Virus record (IMG/VR): IMGVR_UViG_3300028840_002431
Location: 352,540-416,539 of that record
Length of the DNA stretch: 64,000 bases
Strand: one strand, 5' to 3'
Origin: a virus
Part shown: piece after piece, positions 61,035 through 64,000 of the stretch
Numbering within the stretch: position 1 is the stretch's first letter
How the letters are laid out: each line of letters begins with the position of its first letter
The notes under the pieces: generated by a model
Database searches by the model: none
Seen by the model: the letters and a program-made list of their open reading frames with translations, nothing else
What the model was told of the DNA's origin: nothing
Made by a program: the position numbers and the translations under genes

Positions 61035-62057
61035 TTATACCGTAGTCGCCCGCGAAATAAGCATGGACCAGACGACTTGCCGGTCCGAACCTGTCGCGCC
61101 TCTGTGTATAACCGCCTTGGTCTTCCACTGAGGCAAGACAGTGGCCGGGATATTGTCATAAACGGTCAGGTCGTCGTGGCCTTCCCCAGACATCCACAAC
61201 TTTCGCACGTACGTCGTCAGATCAAGAGACACGTCGAACAAGTTGTGCGTGCCGGTTCCCGGTGTGTACGTCAGAACACCGGTAGCTGCCACATACGTGA
61301 AAAAGCCGTCATTGTTTGACGCCGGTACCGGAACGGCTTTCGTGAAGCTCACATTCGCGTTTAGCGTTTCTTCAAGGTCTATATCCCAGTTAGGGCCATC
61401 AGAACCTGGGGTGCCTGGAGCTACAATCATGTTCGCACCGCCGCCAATACCTAGCTTGGCGTAAGCGCCTGAGCCGGTGTTCTCCACAATGTTCGAGGTG
61501 GCTGGAGCATAGATCGTCAAGTTAGCATAATCACCGTACTCACATCCGTTCCAATGGATACAACCGCCTCCAAGACGCACAGGATGGATATACTGAGACT
61601 CGACTGTGGTGTCGCCCTCTGCGGTCAACTCCGCCCTAAACTCTGTACCCCCGCCAACATTGCCGCCCGTAACATCGTCACCCTCCCCACACCAAACGAC
61701 GTACTGCTCGATGGGCCATGTGTTTGCGGCTACAACGGGAGTGTCCCCCTCAACACTCGGACCATTCAGATGAACGAGAGGAACGCCGTCGGCTGTGACT
61801 GGGTCAGGGAGAGGCTCGCCGGAAGTATTACCAATCAAGCCGCCACAAGGATCGGTAGTATCTCCATCCAAGACAGTCTTGTCAGCGGCGGGTAAAGAGT
61901 TCTTAAAAACAACACCTAACACGTCACCCGTGATGTCGATCCTGTCGAGAGCGATCGTGATGGCGCTCTCTTGGATTTCCTGCGTCAGCCTGGGAGCGTC
62001 GCACTTACCGGCTACAATGTCGTCCGCGATAGAATATGTGTAAGTGGTTTCGGCCAT
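61035..62057 (-). CDS. Tail appendage protein, shared N-terminal domain with neighbour
   Basis: 340 aa, ATG overlapping upstream TGA. The N-terminal about 60 residues (TYTYSIADDIVAGKC, SAITIALDRIDITGD) match those of the next gene upstream (62057-62644), so the two are paralogous there and probably bind the same partner. The remaining beta-rich region, with GGG/NGC segments and Cys pairs, differs. Likely a fibre or tip protein by position next to the collagen-like gene. Confidence 0.6.
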   Translation of the reverse strand: MAETTYTYSIADDIVAGKCDAPRLTQEIQESAITIALDRIDITGDVLGVVFKNSLPAADKTVLDGDTTDPCGGLIGNTSGEPLPDPVTADGVPLVHLNGPSVEGDTPVVAANTWPIEQYVVWCGEGDDVTGGNVGGGTEFRAELTAEGDTTVESQYIHPVRLGGGCIHWNGCEYGDYANLTIYAPATSNIVENTGSGAYAKLGIGGGANMIVAPGTPGSDGPNWDIDLEETLNANVSFTKAVPVPASNNDGFFTYVAATGVLTYTPGTGTHNLFDVSLDLTTYVRKLWMSGEGHDDLTVYDNIPATVLPQWKTKAVIHRGATGSDRQVVWSMLISRATTV

Positions 62058-62643
62058 CAGATCCTCTTCATCAACGAAACACTAGCCCTGCGAATACAAG
62101 CCGCGCCTTGCTTCCCCTGAGCTTTGAACTGTAACTTGATATGTGGTGTGTCGCCTGTGTTAAAATCGATGAACGCTTCCCCGCTGCAATAACGCCATCG
62201 ATTTTTGATCCAATTATCACAACAGTACTCGATTCCATCAACTTCAATTCGGGTCTCAACTCTTGTGGCACTACTATTTGACGTTTTTACTTCATAACTC
62301 CATGCGACTCGATAAGCGCCATCGATTAAGGGATCGAGAGTTGCGTCTATTTTATCCCGGTATTCTGTAGTAGTGCTTATACTCTCCGCTTCATCCGTAA
62401 CAGTCTGAGGGGTATCAGAAACATCCGTACCTTGATGCGCCGCTACAAGGCCGTCCAGTATAGTTTGATCACCACCGCTAAGGGCGTCGTCGAACCAAAT
62501 GTCGCACACGTCCCCAGTGGTAAAGATATAGTACAAAGCAGTGACGATAGCAGAACCATCAATCTCTTTAGAGAGTAGGGTGCTGTTGACCTTCTGGTTC
62601 GGAAAGTCCTCACTAATACTATAAGTATACTTGGTAGCGGCCA

Positions 62644-62644
<1 letters not shown>
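62057..62644 (-). CDS. Tail appendage protein, shared N-terminal domain with neighbour
   Basis: 195 aa, TAATG coupling with the fibre gene. The N-terminus (KYTYSISEDFPNQ, SAIVTALYYIFTTGD, LDG) matches that of the gene at 61035. The rest is a beta domain (AYRVAWSYEVKTSNSSATRV, DGIEYCCDNW) like a small lectin or jelly roll. It probably forms part of a receptor-binding complex. Not a recognised family. Confidence 0.6.

Positions 62645-64000
<1,356 letters not shown>

Overview
The window is a 64 kb piece of a large contractile-tailed bacteriophage (Caudoviricetes, myovirus morphology). This rests on recognisable tail sheath, tail tube, tape measure, tail-assembly chaperone, baseplate hub, spike and collagen-like fibre genes, dense packing, and overlapping stop/start codons (TGATG, TAATG, ATGA) through most of it. 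Large subunit sizes (sheath 1429 aa, a 1974 aa baseplate protein, hub 1159 aa) suggest a large or jumbo phage. No terminase, portal, major capsid, DNA polymerase, tRNA or integrase gene is visible, so the rest of the genome lies outside. The host cannot be named from this sequence.

All genes but one are on the minus strand, so the biological order runs from high to low coordinates. 64000-61035: a collagen-like fibre, cut by the window edge, and two related appendage proteins. 61016-56847: a sugar and sulfate modification cassette (double GT2 glycosyltransferase with TPR-like C-terminus, sulfotransferase, two SAM methyltransferases, GT4 glycosyltransferase). 56671-50708: small virion-type proteins, with repeat proteins, two paralogous beta proteins and Ig-like domains. 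50695-43166: neck/connector-type proteins, a putative HELQH metallopeptidase and several small proteins carrying a recurrent 'PRxAFEEAL' motif. 42801-39484: a Dps-like protein with a complete ferroxidase signature, an actin-fold ATPase, a neck-type protein and a zinc-ribbon protein, then the sheath (39319-35030).

Between sheath and tube lies an unusual island (35013-26449). It holds six small genes, four of which share the N-terminus MDxL[R/K]WK, a single plus-strand gene divergent from a helix-turn-helix gene, a full UvrD/PcrA-type helicase with a roughly 290-residue N-terminal extension, and two unknown genes. Then come tail tube (26412), two tail-assembly-chaperone-like genes, tape measure, two paralogous tail/baseplate proteins (one fused to a lytic transglycosylase), hub, spike, a hydrophobic protein, the 1974 aa repeat protein, FN3-bearing proteins and a gp25-like wedge protein, running off the left edge.

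How the genes work together: tube, sheath, chaperones, tape measure and baseplate form a complete contractile-tail module. The modification cassette next to a threonine-rich collagen-like fibre suggests that the fibre (or another surface) is decorated with methylated or sulfated glycan. The small motif-tagged proteins look like a set of proteins sharing a sorting signal, possibly for packing into the virion. Functions of the small proteins are inferred only from motifs and position.
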